Below, one piece after another: positions 52,233 to 63,436 of a stretch of 64,000 nucleotides of DNA. The translations under genes were made by a program, and so were the position numbers. The first letter of the stretch is position 1, and each line of letters starts with the position of its first letter. The stretch comes from Ulva prolifera (Eukaryota > Chlorophyta > Ulvophyceae > Ulvales > Ulvaceae), in the NCBI GenBank assembly GCA_023078555.1, contig CM041202.1:5566522-5630521 (forward strand), written 5' to 3'. Under the pieces are notes generated by a model. That model was given only the letters and a program-made list of their open reading frames with translations, made no database searches and had not been told where the DNA came from.

Positions 52233-55200
52233 ATGATGATGCGTGACCCGGGGGACCGGACAGACGACTACTGTGCGCGCAACACTCTGGGCTCTGCAAG
52301 CAGCACACCAGAAAAGACACGCGACCGTAGAAAGACATCAAAGACTGATGCAGAACGGCTGCGTCGAGCTAGAGAGCGCAACAGGAACGCTCAGAGGCGA
52401 TACAGAGAACGGCTGAAGGTATGCACTGCGTACTGTGCAGCCCTCGTCCATCAACGACGTTTCCGTGAATCATTGATGCACCAGTCACTTTACCAGCTTC
52501 AGCAGGATTCCCTAGCAGAACGCTTGCAGTTGGCTGCATCAACACCAATTCTCACCAAGTCGCGTCCCAGAACTTTTGGCAGCCTCTAGCATGTATATAG
52601 AGGCTGCCAAAAACCCTGGGACGCATGACAGCTGAAAATGCCCACCATGCGCCCCGGTCCCACTTTCCGCAACACCAGATGTCACGGCATCGGCATCGTC
52701 ATTTGTGCGACTTTGGCTTCAGGCCACGTTCTGTACCATGCGCACACGGGAGGCGACTGCTTGTGCAGACAGAACAAGACAGCCTGGAGCAGCAGATCGC
52801 CGACCTCGCACTGCGCAAGGCTGAAGCAACTGCCGCACGGGATCGGCTGCACAGCGAACGGCACGCCCTGCTCGACCGGATCATGGCCCCGTCGTCAACT
52901 CGAAGACCTGCACCACAAGCATGTCCACGCGAAGCCACACCTTGCCCAGCCCTAGCACACGCAGCTGTGGCACTGCCGATGCCTCACCCCACACAACACA
53001 CCTCCCTCGTCCGGCCCCGCCACACCAGCGCAGACCTCTACACCCACCGCCCCCTCCGACCTCCTCCAGTCTCGTCCTTCCGCCACTGCGCCGCCATCTC
53101 CTACGACGACCTGCTCAAAGCTTCCGGCAGCTCGTCCCGCATGATCGACCTCTCACGCATGGGGTTCATGGACGTCGTGCAAGCTGCACAGACTACGATC
53201 GCACAGGGGCTCGGCTGCAGCCAGGCGGACATCTGCTTGGTGGTGCAGACACTCTATGAGGTCGCCCCGGGCGTGCCGCTGTCATACACATCCTTCCTCA
53301 GCTCCCCACATTGTGTTGGGTCCTTAGTCCTCCACAGCATCTTCGCGCGGCTGGAGACTGCGGTTCTTTCTGTGCATAGCGAGTCCGATGACCTAGGGTG
53401 TGGGCCCCGAGCTACCAAACGGCTGTTCACACCAGAAGCCACCATGTCGGCGGACCCATCAGAGGCGCCAGGCGCGAGCTCCAAGCGCGCATGCCACGAT
53501 GCCATGCATTCGCAGCCCCGCTCGGCAGCTTGCATGCATGGGAACCATGCATATGTGCATCTTCGTGGCAGTGCCACTGGAGGCCCTGCAGAGCCGATGT
53601 CCGTCCGCTGCGGGCTAAACGGCGTGGCTGATGGCCAAGTGGCGGTCCGGGCGGTGATGCAGCAGTTCGTGCGCAGCATAGCCCAGCACAGCACGGCGGA
53701 CGGGGCGACGGTGGCGGCTCTCATGCGGGCTTGCGGGGACATTGCAGCAGATGTTGTGGAAATGTATGACGCGACAAGCACGCCCGGCGCCGCTGCTGGC
53801 ACTGTGGAAGGGGTGGGGGAGGGCGGGCCGGGCGGTGCCGAGGCTGCTCCGTGTGCTGCGCATTCTGCGGCCCCTGCTGGCGACGGCAGCCCCCGGCCAG
53901 CGCACGAGCGCGGGCATGCGGGTCAGGGTGCGAATCGGCCCCGGCCGATCCCGCCGCGTGCGGACCAGAGCATCGGCGCTGCCGAGATTGATGTCGGTGA
54001 ATTTCAGAGGCATTGCCGCGTCAGCAGCCGGGGAGACGGGGCTGCCTGTAACGGCGCTGCGGAGGGGCCAGCGGCCGATGGACACACAGCAGCAAGTAGA
54101 GCAGCTGATAATTGCAAAGCGACAGGATCTAGACTGGTCGAAGGTGATGTTTGCGGCGGCGGCGATGCACGTTGGGAAGAAGACGTGGCAGAGTCGGATG
54201 CATACCAGCAGGCTGTGACGAGGACGCTGTGTGCCGTGCTGCGTGCTGCGCGCGACGTGTGCTACGAGGTCAGCGAGGGATGGCAGGCTGTGCTCCCTCC
54301 TGGCAGGTCCCGGCAGGTGCGGCCGCCTCCGTGCTAGATCATGTCCTCGGCCGCACTCGTGTGGTGGCCTGAGGTTAAAAGCACTGTCGGCGGGAGCACA
54401 ATAGGTGGCCTCAACGATGGCAGCGGGGCGGCCACGTGTTTGAATTGAGCCTACAGGTCTGGCAACAATGGTCGTAGAAGCCGCGAAAAGTTTTCCCCGT
54501 TTTATTTTCGCACTTCATCTGGGTGATATGTCGACGTCGCTGAAGTACAGGAATTCCTCTGGTGCATGACCATCTTTGTTTCATTTCTGCCCAATATCCC
54601 CCGAGTGAGCAGTGTTGGTAGTTTGCAGGCGGCAGAGGAATATCTGCCGGCGGCTGTGGCTGACAACTCGAGGCAAGAACAGGTTCACATGTTGCTGACG
54701 GAAGTCAGCACCAGCCACGCCATGGCGATGCGTGATGCTGGCCGGGTGATGTGCAGTCTCGGAGTGAATCAGATCCCGGTGCTCACCCAGCAGTACGAGG
54801 TACGCTCCTTGCCTCCCAAGCGAATCCATGCACCGAATCTAGAAGGGGATGCTCATGCGCTCATCTGTGCACACACAACTGCAGCCTGCGGATCTGTGCC
54901 GTTTGCTCAGCGCGTGATAGGTCTTCTGAGCGTGGTGGGTGTTGCGTGCGTGCGTGTCTGGGTGTGTGCTTGGTCTGCTTACTTCTTTCGCGGTGCTGCC
55001 CGCCTTACCTCCTTTATGCTTGCAACACAGCTGCGTTGTTTCCTGGTGTGCGTGGGTGGCCGCCAGCTGTGATGCGGTGTGATGTGACCACCCCGTGGCT
55101 GCCGCATTGCGTGCATGATGGTGCCGCCCAGGCAAAACAACGCTCTCGTGAGAACAAGATGCACACCTTCTGCTGAGTCTCCACGCTCCGTCATCCCTCG

Positions 55201-56275
55201 GGTGTTGCGGAGCTGGCGTATGTCAGAAAGCATACCATGTGCCCCCCGCTTGCCACCTCACGCCCCCTGCCTCACCGCTTACGGCCAGCAACGGCATGCA
55301 TCTCTTATATCTATGCTATAGCATGGTGATGCCATGCATGTGCATCAAGTCCTTCAGACCCTCAGATTTGGACACAGCAGCCAGTGCTGCCTTCGCTCAG
55401 GCCTATGTCTAGCCCTGTGCCAGTGGTCTGAATCACACCACCTGCCTCGTACAGCTACAATTGGATTTAATGTGCGCGGTGCGGCGCCTACCCTTCCGAC
55501 CTCAGCCACTTGCATGCTGAGCTCCAGGCCAGGACAACATGGCGAAATCCGTGCAGATCGAGAACGCCCACGTCCTCTTCTATCGCGAGCTGGCCCTGTC
55601 AGTGGAGCAGCGCGCCCAGATGGCCGCGTGGTGGCACTCCTGGCTCGGACACAAGGGGGCTCTTGACGCCTCGGCCGCTGCCGCTCGCCGCGCGCTGGAT
55701 GCACTGCCGCACTCCTTGCCCCTACCGACAAGCCACCTCAGCCACATCTGCGGGGTGGCTAAAGGGGCCGCGGTGCCGCGCGTGTGCGCCACCTGCGCCG
55801 AGGCCCTGCACCGCGCAGCGCCGGGCCCGCGCGGCTGCTCAGGCGGTATGCATGAGCGACGTGCATGTAGTTCCGCAGCAGTGCTGGTGGGGGAGGCTGC
55901 ATGTTTTCATGTTGGAGGGGGGAAGCTGGCGACGTCTGCGGCGGCTGCGGCGGGCCGGCCGTCAATAATCCAGTTGAAGCGCCGCTGGGGGGCGACGCAT
56001 ACAGCATGTGTCTCGCTGCGGAGGCTGTGCGGCTGCTGCGGGGCATGCAGGACGCGGACGGCGCGCTGGCGGTGTCTGCGGTGACCATTCACCTGCAGCC
56101 GGGGGCGCTGCTGGATGCGTGCCAGCTAGCGTGGATTTGCCGCAAGACCCTGCTGCACGGCTGCCCGATGATCGACCACCTCGTGCTGTGCCAGCTGGCG
56201 GCGACGCAGCTGCGGCGGCAGGACCTGTGCCGCTGGCCGGCCGTGCTGGGGGCGCCGCTGCCTCAGCGCATGTGA
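52233..56275 (+). CDS. bZIP transcription factor D (tandem paralogue 2), frameshifted last exon
   Basis: Exons 52233-52418, 52769-54316, 54629-54799 and 55557 onward. Joining exon 1 ('RARERNRNAQRRYRERLK') to exon 2 ('TEQDSLEQQIADLALRK') gives the canonical N-x7-R-x9-L zipper spacing. Block 2 ('ADICLVVQTLYEVAPGVPLS'), block 3 ('MSVRCGLNGVADGQVAVRAV' and 'AYQQAVTRTLCAVLRAARDV') and block 4 ('MCSLGVNQIPVLTQQYE' then 'IENAHVLFYRELALSVEQRA') are intact. In the last exon the frame is lost at a G6 run (55917-55922). As written, the protein stops at 56084 (810 aa). The family C-terminus ('CQLAATQLRRQDLCRW') continues one base out of frame to a stop at 56273-56275. One missing G explains it, so a sequencing error or recent inactivation are both possible. 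The acidic stretch between blocks 2 and 3 found in C and E is absent (about 65 residues). Confidence 0.75.
52562..52624. ncRNA. Long imperfect hairpin in intron 1 of gene D
   Basis: The 27-nt arm at 52562-52588 (GCGTCCCAG...TTTTGGCAGCCTCTA) pairs with 52598-52624 except for a 3-by-3 internal mismatch; the loop is 9 nt. The length and single internal bulge resemble a small-RNA precursor, and equally a tiny foldback element. Confidence 0.35.
54955..55025 (+). mobile_element. LINE 3'-end fragment in intron 3 of gene D
   Basis: TCTGCTTACTTCTTTCGCGG followed by TGCTGCCCGCCTTACCTCCT and a TTGCAACAC ending matches the family seen inverted at 7.4, 33.9 and 35.4 kb. Confidence 0.5.
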
Positions 56276-57568
56276 CCATGCTGTGCGTGCTGCGTTCTGA
56301 TCTGTGTTAGGAGAAGTATGCTTTGACTTTCTGAACATGACTTACGGCACCGTGACACCTCTGAAAGTCTGGGGCCTCATGCTGAAGGGGCATGCCATCG
56401 AGACAATCGTTCAAGACAACCGCCCGTTTACCACAGGGCCGCATTCGGTGCTGAGCGAGGTTCTCACTCACAGCCGTCTCGATTCTTCAACTTCAGGAGT
56501 TCAACCCATGATCCCAGGGAGGAGGGTACAGCTGTGGTGTGTGCTGTGAGAGGTTCCTCTCGAGACAGAGCTTTGTCGCCTGGCTGCAAGAACAGCCCGA
56601 TGCACCCGGGTACCACTGATGCAGCGATGGCGGATCTGAAGGCGTGTTGAAAGGACAAAGTTGGGAGGCAGGTAGCACCGCAGGGGGTACGTGGTGTGTG
56701 TTTCGCGCCTCACACGGGCAGTCAGGCTGCTTGTGTCGATTGCTGGAGACTCTGTGGGCTTTGCGGGCGCTGCGGCTGCGGCTGTGGCGCTTGTGCGATG
56801 GGCCGGGTGAGTGGCTGTGTGTTGGCGTGTTGTTGCGCTGCTTGCTGGTCTCGCGGGGGTGCCCCCGCCTCGCCGCCTTTGTCCCCGCCACACCGCAGCA
56901 AGGGCGCCCTTGCTGCGTTGGGGGGAGGCAGGTAGCGGGGAGGCAGGTAGCGGGGAGGCAGGTAGCGGGGAGGCAGGTAGCACCGCGGAGAGGTCGCACA
57001 CCGCCAGTACGAGAACACCCTTGCGAGTGCCGCCTGCTCGCAGACCTAAACCCCAGCGGCCTCCTCTCGGCACTACCCGCGTACGTCGACGTCAGCTCTG
57101 CGGTGCCTCATCACCTTCAGGTTCAATTGTTCTCTGACACACATGCCGGCATGCATATATGATATATCTCCTAGAGGGATAGGTGGTCCTGGTGACCGGA
57201 GTTGCCAATCGCCAGAGGATTTGTCCAGGTAGATGTACAGTACTTGACCTGAACGCGGCCACTCGCACAGGGTTGCAACCATCCACGCATGCATGCTGCG
57301 GCCCCTCATGGCTGCGCACGCTCAGACAGCGCGTTGATCGATCGATGTTGATCAGCACCGCAGGCGCGACCGGCGCGGCCAGATGCGAGACGCGCCCGCG
57401 GCCGTCGCCGAGCTGGGGTGTCTGCTCTGATACACCACAGCCTAGCAGCATGCATGCGCTTGGTGGTCGTGGGCTCAGCTACTGCAGCTGCAGTGACAAG
57501 TGTGCTACAACGGCATATGTATATGTATATGGAAGCAGCCGAGTGACATTGCAGCAGCGTGCAGAACC
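56276..57568. other. Interval after bZIP gene D
   Basis: No gene supported. It contains a degraded inverted LINE end at about 56650-56690 (GGACAAAGTTGGGAGGCAGG) and the 15-bp minisatellite described next. Confidence 0.4.
56922..56981. repeat. 15-bp minisatellite, four copies
   Basis: AGGCAGGTAGCGGGG recurs with a period of 15 (AGGCA at 56926, 56941, 56956 and 56971). The unit resembles part of the inverted LINE end (GGCAGGTAGCACCGC) found 300 bp upstream and at the array's right edge, so it probably arose from it. Confidence 0.85.
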
Positions 57569-57663
57569 GTGGCAGTCCAGTGATATGAGCGGTATACCAC
57601 CGGAGCGTCGCGACGCGTAAGGGCCCAGCGGTGTTGCGGTCATGCATGCCACTGGGCTGCCAC
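57569..57663. mobile_element. 95-bp MITE with GTGGCAG termini, relative of the 46-kb element
   Basis: Starts GTGGCAGTCCAGTG and ends CACTGGGCTGCCAC, imperfect inverted repeats extending inward (ATGAGCGGTAT against ATGACCGC). Size and termini match the 45997-46090 element. It abuts the truncated LINE on its right. Confidence 0.65.
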
Positions 57664-57699
57664 AAGAACCAACACAGGAGCACACATACATGCATACAT

Positions 57700-58254
57700 G
57701 CGGCGGGGCCTGGGGAGCCGGCGGGGCCTGGGGATCCGGCGGGGCCTGGGGAGCAGGCCGCTGCCGCGCAGGCAACGGCGCTGGATCAGGTGTTCAGGGC
57801 AGTGGCCCACGAGAAACTGGGGGACATCATGTTTATGCCGCCGGGTGACCCTTTGTGCATAGGAGATGTGTCGGTTGTGAACCCCTGTGCCGGTTCCTAT
57901 TGCGGCCGTGCGGCCCGCGAGGACGGGGGTGCTGCGGAGACGCGGGACGTGCGGAAACGCACTGCTTATCGTTTGTACGACCCTGATGCGTATAGTTTTG
58001 TGCCGTTGTCGCATGAGACGCATGGTCGATTGGGACGGCCTGCCATGAATCACTTGAATCGGCTGGCGGAGGTTGCGTCTCGGTGTGGCAAGGTGAACCG
58101 TGCTTTGTTTGTGACGAATGCTCTGCGCCGGTTGAGTGTGGCGTTGTGCAAGGGGAATGCTCTTGTGCTCCGTGCGGGGCTTCAATCTTTGGCTGGCATC
58201 ACCGGCCGAGCTGTGGTACGTGCTCGTGCCCGGCCTAGTGCCATGACTGCGTGA
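57700..58254 (+). pseudogene. 5'-truncated LINE: C-terminal end of the reverse-transcriptase ORF
   Basis: An open frame ends at 58254 with 'DVSVVNPCAGSYCGRAARED', 'YSFVPLSHETHGRLGRPAMN' and 'LFVTNALRRLSVALCKGN'. This is the conserved tail (DVSV-HP-xxxSY, FVPxxxExxGRxG, and a terminal helix) that follows the reverse transcriptase in a widespread algal/plant LINE group, and it matches the remnant at 26.5-27.1 kb. Upstream endonuclease and reverse-transcriptase domains are missing. Its 5' end is an 18-bp triplication (GGCGGGGCCTGGGGA-type, about 57700-57755). The frame is otherwise undamaged, suggesting a fairly young insertion. Confidence 0.75.
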
Positions 58255-58650
58255 GTGGATTTGCGTGTGTATTCCTGGCAACGGCTCGCTTCCCGGCCTC
58301 TGTCCTTTGTAACTACATACATACAGCTTGTGAAGCATCTGTCCTTTGTAACTACATACATACAGCTTGTGAAGCTAGATGCCTGTGTTTTTCCTAATTG
58401 TGAAGACGCTTTTGTAGTTTCTCATGTGCGGTGCACTTGCCCGTAGTGGGCGTGCACGGACCTGGTGAATGAGTGGATTTGCGTGTGCATTCCTAGCAAT
58501 GGCTCGATGCCCGGCGCCTTTGTCCTTTGTAACTACATACATACAAAGACATGCGTAGTGGGCATGCACGGAGCCGGTGAATGAGTGTGTGGATTTGCGA
58601 CAGTTCTTCGAGAAACGGCTCGATGCCCGGCCTCTCTTCTTTGTAACTAC
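58255..58650 (+). mobile_element. LINE 3' untranslated region with repeated tails
   Basis: Three tandem diverged copies each begin near GTGGATTTGCG and end in TTTGTAACTAC (tails at about 58307, 58347, 58523 and 58638). Two of these tails sit in a perfect duplicate ending CATACATACAGCTTGTGAAG. Coming straight after the LINE frame, they identify TTTGTAAC plus microsatellite as this family's 3' terminus. Confidence 0.7.
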
Positions 58651-58814
58651 AAAGACATCACGTGTACAACACACCCAAGCCACAAACAACCATCCAACGC
58701 CACCGCTATGCAAAGCAACCCGCGCCCCGTACACAAAGATCCCAGCGCAATCAACACACATACTGTTTGTGACGGCTGTGGTGCTGGATGAGCATGAACA
58801 TTTGTGAGGGCTAT

Positions 58815-59222
58815 GCTCGAGCTGTCAGGATGATGGCCGAAGTAAGCGCTCACTCCAGCAGTTTCGATTCAGTGTCAACAGCGGCACACGGGCAACACGC
58901 ATGAATGTCACCAACTCCATCGTGAACTCGTGCTGCAAAGTATTTATGCTACAATGTACCAGTGCTGCAATATGCGGGCCTTGCTAATGGTGATGGCCAT
59001 CGGCACTGATCCGGCATTATTCAGCTGTGCGGTGATCATGTCATAGCGTACATCTCCCCAGATGCGGTTTAATCAGCACAGCTGCTGTTAGACAAGCTGT
59101 GTCTACATTTATCCACGACGCGGCATCGAAGGCATACAGAGATGTGGCGTTTTTGAACTGCATGCGCGCAGCCCCTGTGACAGTCGGAAAGAGGGAGCAT
59201 TCTACAAATACAACAAAATTTA
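58815..59222 (+). promoter_or_regulatory. Conserved upstream region of bZIP gene E
   Basis: GAGCTGTCAGGATGATGGCC precedes the core GTAAGCGCTCACTCCAGC (58842-58859), 363 bp before the start codon. The same order is seen before C (GAGCTGACAGGATGATGGCC then the core). Confidence 0.7.
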
Positions 59223-62200
59223 ATGTCAACCGGTATGGGCTGCTTCGGGGAGACGCAGGCGTTGATGCATAATATGTGGGACCGCTTCGACGACACTTGT
59301 GCGCACGACAAGCTGCGCTCTGTTGGCAACGCATCGCCAGAGATACATGACCGTAGAAAGACTACAAAGACTTATGAACAGCGGTTAAATCGAACCAGAG
59401 AGCGTAATCGGAACGCTCAGAGGCGGTACAGAGAAAGACAAAAGGTATGCAGCGCTCTTCCAGATACGACGTTGCCACGGATGCACTGCACCGGTCGAAC
59501 GCCTTGTACGAAAGCAACAACGATATTACACGTTGGAGCGGGTGCAGCTGTGTCTACGTCAAGCCTCACCAGGCCGCATGGCAGGGAGCTCGCAGCGTCG
59601 TCGTCTCACCTCCATTCAGTGGTAGAGGCGAATGCCCACGATGCGCATGTGTCGCATAAACCATTCATCACAGGCATCCTCGCAAAGTAATGTTTCGCTG
59701 GACATGGGCATGATCACAGTTTGGGATCACGCGAAGGACCCGCTTGTGCAGATCCAGCAAGACAGCTTAGAGCAGCAGATTCACGACCTGCAGCTGCGCA
59801 AAGCCAAGGCTGTTGCCGCACGGGACCAGCTGCACAGCCAACGGCACAGCCTGCTCGACCGGATCATGTCCTCAACGTCGCCGCATGGCCCGGCCTCTCC
59901 TGCATGCTCTCACGAAGCCACAGCGTGTCAAACAATCGCCCACCCAGCTGCAGCGGCGCCAACGCCAGCAGCGCAGCAGCTCCTACGTCCAGCCCACCTC
60001 CCCCACAGCGCATACGCAGGAGCATCTTGCCACACACCTCATCACACCTCCGCCCTCGTCCGGCCCCGCCACACCAGCGCGGACCTGTACACCCACTGCC
60101 CCCTCCTGCCTCCCGCAATCTCCTCCTTCCGCCACTGCGCCGCCATCTCCTACGACGACTTTCTTAAAGCCTCCGGCAGCTCCTCCCGCATCATCGACCT
60201 CTCCAAAATGACGTTCGTGGACGTCGTGCAGTCCGCACAGACTGCGATTGCGCAGAGGCTCGGCTGCACCCAGGCGGACATCTGTTGGGTTGTCCAGACG
60301 CACTACGAGGTCGCCCCGGGCGTGCCGCTGTCATACACATCCAGCCTCAGCTCCCCGGAGTGTGTCGCGTCCTTGGTGCTCCACAATGTCTTTGCAAAGC
60401 TGGAGGCGGCAGTGCTTTCCGCAAACAGTGAGTCGGATGCCCCCGGGGGTGGGTTCCGCGCGCTCACCCGCCTCTTCACCCCGGACGCCGCCACATCAGT
60501 AGCCTCCTCGGAGGTGCCGGACGCGGGCTATAAGCGCGCATGCCGCGAAGCTCCGCACTCCAGCTCAGCAGGCGCGGCGGGCAGGCTTGCTGCAAGATAC
60601 ATGCATGACGACCATGCATGTGGGCTGCTCGATGACCTACGCATCGATTTGCTCGACGAACTGGACGGCCAGCCTGGCTGCGGTGATCCCGGAGATATGA
60701 AGCGATGTTGGCACGAGTCTCACGATGTGCATTGCGGTGAGTGGCTTAAGGACGTCAAGGCCGGTGGCGCGGCCATGAGTCGGGACGATGTGCACACTGA
60801 TGGCCGCTACACGTGTGCTGCTTCGGCATGCGAGGGGGGTGCGCGTGAGGCAGGCGATGCCAGTGCAGGCGCCGCTGAGCCGCTGTTTGTTCGCTGCGGG
60901 CTGACCGGTGTGGCTGATGGGCTCACGGCGGTCCGGGCGGTGATGCAGCAGGTCGTGCGCAGCATAGCGCAGCACAGCGCGGCGGACGACGAGACGGCGG
61001 CCAAGCTGATACGATGCTGCGGCGACATGGCAGCCGATTTCGTGGACAAGTTTGACGCCACAAGCCCGCCTGCTGCCACAGCTGGCGCGGTCGCAGGGGC
61101 GGGCGGAATCTCCAGTAGAGATGAGGCTGCTGCGTGTGATGCGCATGCTGCAGCCCCGAGCCGCGACAGTGTCCAGCGTGAGCAAGAGTGCAAGGTTGCG
61201 GGCGAGAGCGTAAATGAACCCGGAACGATGCCCCCAGGGGCGACTTGGAGAAGCACGGGCGCAGGGGTCGACGTCGGGGAGTTCCAACGGCAGTGCTGTG
61301 TGGGCGGCAAGGCAGACAGCGCTGCCGTGGAGATCGCTGCGGCGACGCCGTCGGCTGATGCACCCAGAGCCAGAGGACACAAGCACATCGATTGTGATGA
61401 TGGGGGAAACAACGATGACCACGCTGTTGATGATGAAGAGGTGGCAGAGGCGGACGCTTACCACGACACGGTGACGAGCACGCTCTGCGCCGTGCTGCGT
61501 GCTTCGCGTGATGTGTGCTACGAGGTCAGCGACGGGTGGCGCGCCGGAACAGCGCAGGTGTGGCCGCCCTGACACAATAGTCTCAGTGCTGAATCGATGC
61601 CCTGATGTAGGCTACGCCTCGCTTTCAAAGGGACTTCGTAAAGAGGCATCAGCTGACCTCAACGCAGGCACACGGATCACGTACGAGATTTCAGCCTCTC
61701 GGGTCGACAGGAACCCAGAGACTGGACGCCTCAGCACTTGATCGGGTGCTCCAATTAATGGGGTTCCTGTAGTGTTGTATGTCAATGGGTGCATGGGTTT
61801 CTCATGCAGAGCCGCCGCGCGGCCCCCGCGCTCAGAGTCCCCTGCTTGCAGGCGTCAGGGGTGCCTCTGCCGGCGGCTATGGCTGAGGAGCGCCGGCATG
61901 ACAGGGTGCATCGCGCGCTGACGGAAGTCTGCACGGGCCTCGCCATGCCGATGCGGGATGCAGCGCGGGTGATGTGTAGCTTGGCAATGAACCAAATCTC
62001 AGTGCTCCTCAAGCAGTTCGAGGTGCGCTATCCGCCGCTCCAGCGGAATCTCAGATTTCTCTCATCTAGAAGGAGACTCTTCTGAAGTGAAGCGTGCGCT
62101 CACAGGCGCGGTGTCTGCTAACGTGCTCTTGCGAATGCCAGCTTGTTTGCTGTTGTGGACTGCAACCCCACGTCAGCCACGTTTGTGGATGCATCCCGGT

Positions 62201-63436
62201 GCCCCCTCAGCTAGCCACTCGACACCCCTCTGATTCACAAAGCATCGATTGTTGCTGAAGGTCCACGCTCGATCACCCCAAAGCTGTCGCTGAGCTGTCT
62301 TGATTAATATGTACTTGTGGAACCTCCATGACATGTTCGCCACCTCAGGGCATCCTGCCATGCCGCGCAGTGTGAGGACTCAACTCGCCGCCTCGCACGC
62401 ACTACCTAGTCTCGTGTCAGCCGGTCCAAGACTTTGTGGACAGCATCAACGGGGGCCCCCCCTATCAGCACATGTACATCTACCAGCGCTGTGCTCTCCC
62501 GCGGCCTGTCCTCACAAGCACACCTCCCACAGCCCACCTCCGACACTCAAACACAACACTGTTTGTCACACAAACTGATAGGTGTGTCATAATCCTGTGG
62601 ATTGACAATCTCTTGATCTTTAGACAGTATGCCATTTGTGTGGTTGGCGCCTTTTATGACTGCGGGCGCCTGCATGGCGAGCGCCCAGCCAGGCCCACCC
62701 TGCACGATGCATGCAGGTCGAGAACGCCCACGTCCACTTCTACCGCCAACTGGCCCTGTCAGTGGAGCAGCGCGCCCAGATGGCCGAGTGGTGGCACTCC
62801 TGGCTCGGACACAAGGGCGCCCTCGGGGCCTCCGCCGCTGCCGCTCGGCACGCACTGGACTCGCTACCGGACACCTTGCCCCTCCCCCAAAGCCACCTCA
62901 GCCACATCTGCCGGGTGGCAGAAGGGGCTGCGCTAGCGCGCACGTGCGCCGCCTGCGCCCAGGCCACGCGCCGCGCTTCGCTGAAACCGTGCGCTTGCTC
63001 AATCACTATGCATGAGAGCCATGCATGTGGTGCCACACTTGGGTCGGGGGATGGGGCTGTGGGTATGCATTCCGGGGGGGTGGAGGCCGCCACCTGCTGC
63101 GCAGGCTGTGGCGATCACGTCGCCGACGGCACATGTGGGGCGCCGTTAGGGGCTGACGCGGGGGGGATGTGTAGCGCCGCGGAGGCTGTGCGGCTGCTGC
63201 GGGGCATGCAGGACGTGGACGGCGCGCTGTCGGTGTCGGCGGTGGCGATGCACCTGCAGCCTGGGGCGCTGCTGGGCGCGGGTCAGCTGGCGTGGATCGC
63301 ACGCAAGACCCTGCTGCACGGCTGCCCGATGATCGACCACCTCGTGCTGTGCCAGCTGGCGGCCACACAGCTACGGCGGCAGGAGATGTGGCGCTGGCCG
63401 GCCGTGCTGGGCGCGCCGCTGCCAGAGCGCATGTGA
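59223..63436 (+). CDS. bZIP transcription factor E (tandem paralogue 3), 972 aa
   Basis: Four exons join in phase to 2919 nt: 59223-59444, 59752-61557, 61852-62022 and 62717-63436. Exon 1 (74 aa) ends in 'RTRERNRNAQRRYRERQK'; exon 2 begins 'IQQDSLEQQIHDLQLRKAKA'. This gives N-x7-R-x9-L with zipper positions L, L, A, L, L. Block 2 ('ADICWVVQTHYEVAPGVPLS') covers about residues 190-290. Acidic patches ('HACGLLDDLRIDLLDELDG', 'GEWLKDV') precede block 3 ('LFVRCGLTGVADGLTAVRAV'; 'DHAVDDEEVAEADAYHDTV'). Block 4 crosses exons 3 and 4 ('MCSLAMNQISVLLKQFE', 'VENAHVHFYRQLALSVEQRA'). The last exon has the Cys/His linker ('CAACAQAT', 'CACSITMHESHAC', 'CAGCG') and an intact C-terminus ending 'APLPERM'. 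This is the cleanest of the three tandem copies and the best reference for the family here. Block names are mine; I do not recognise them as catalogued domains. Confidence 0.85.
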
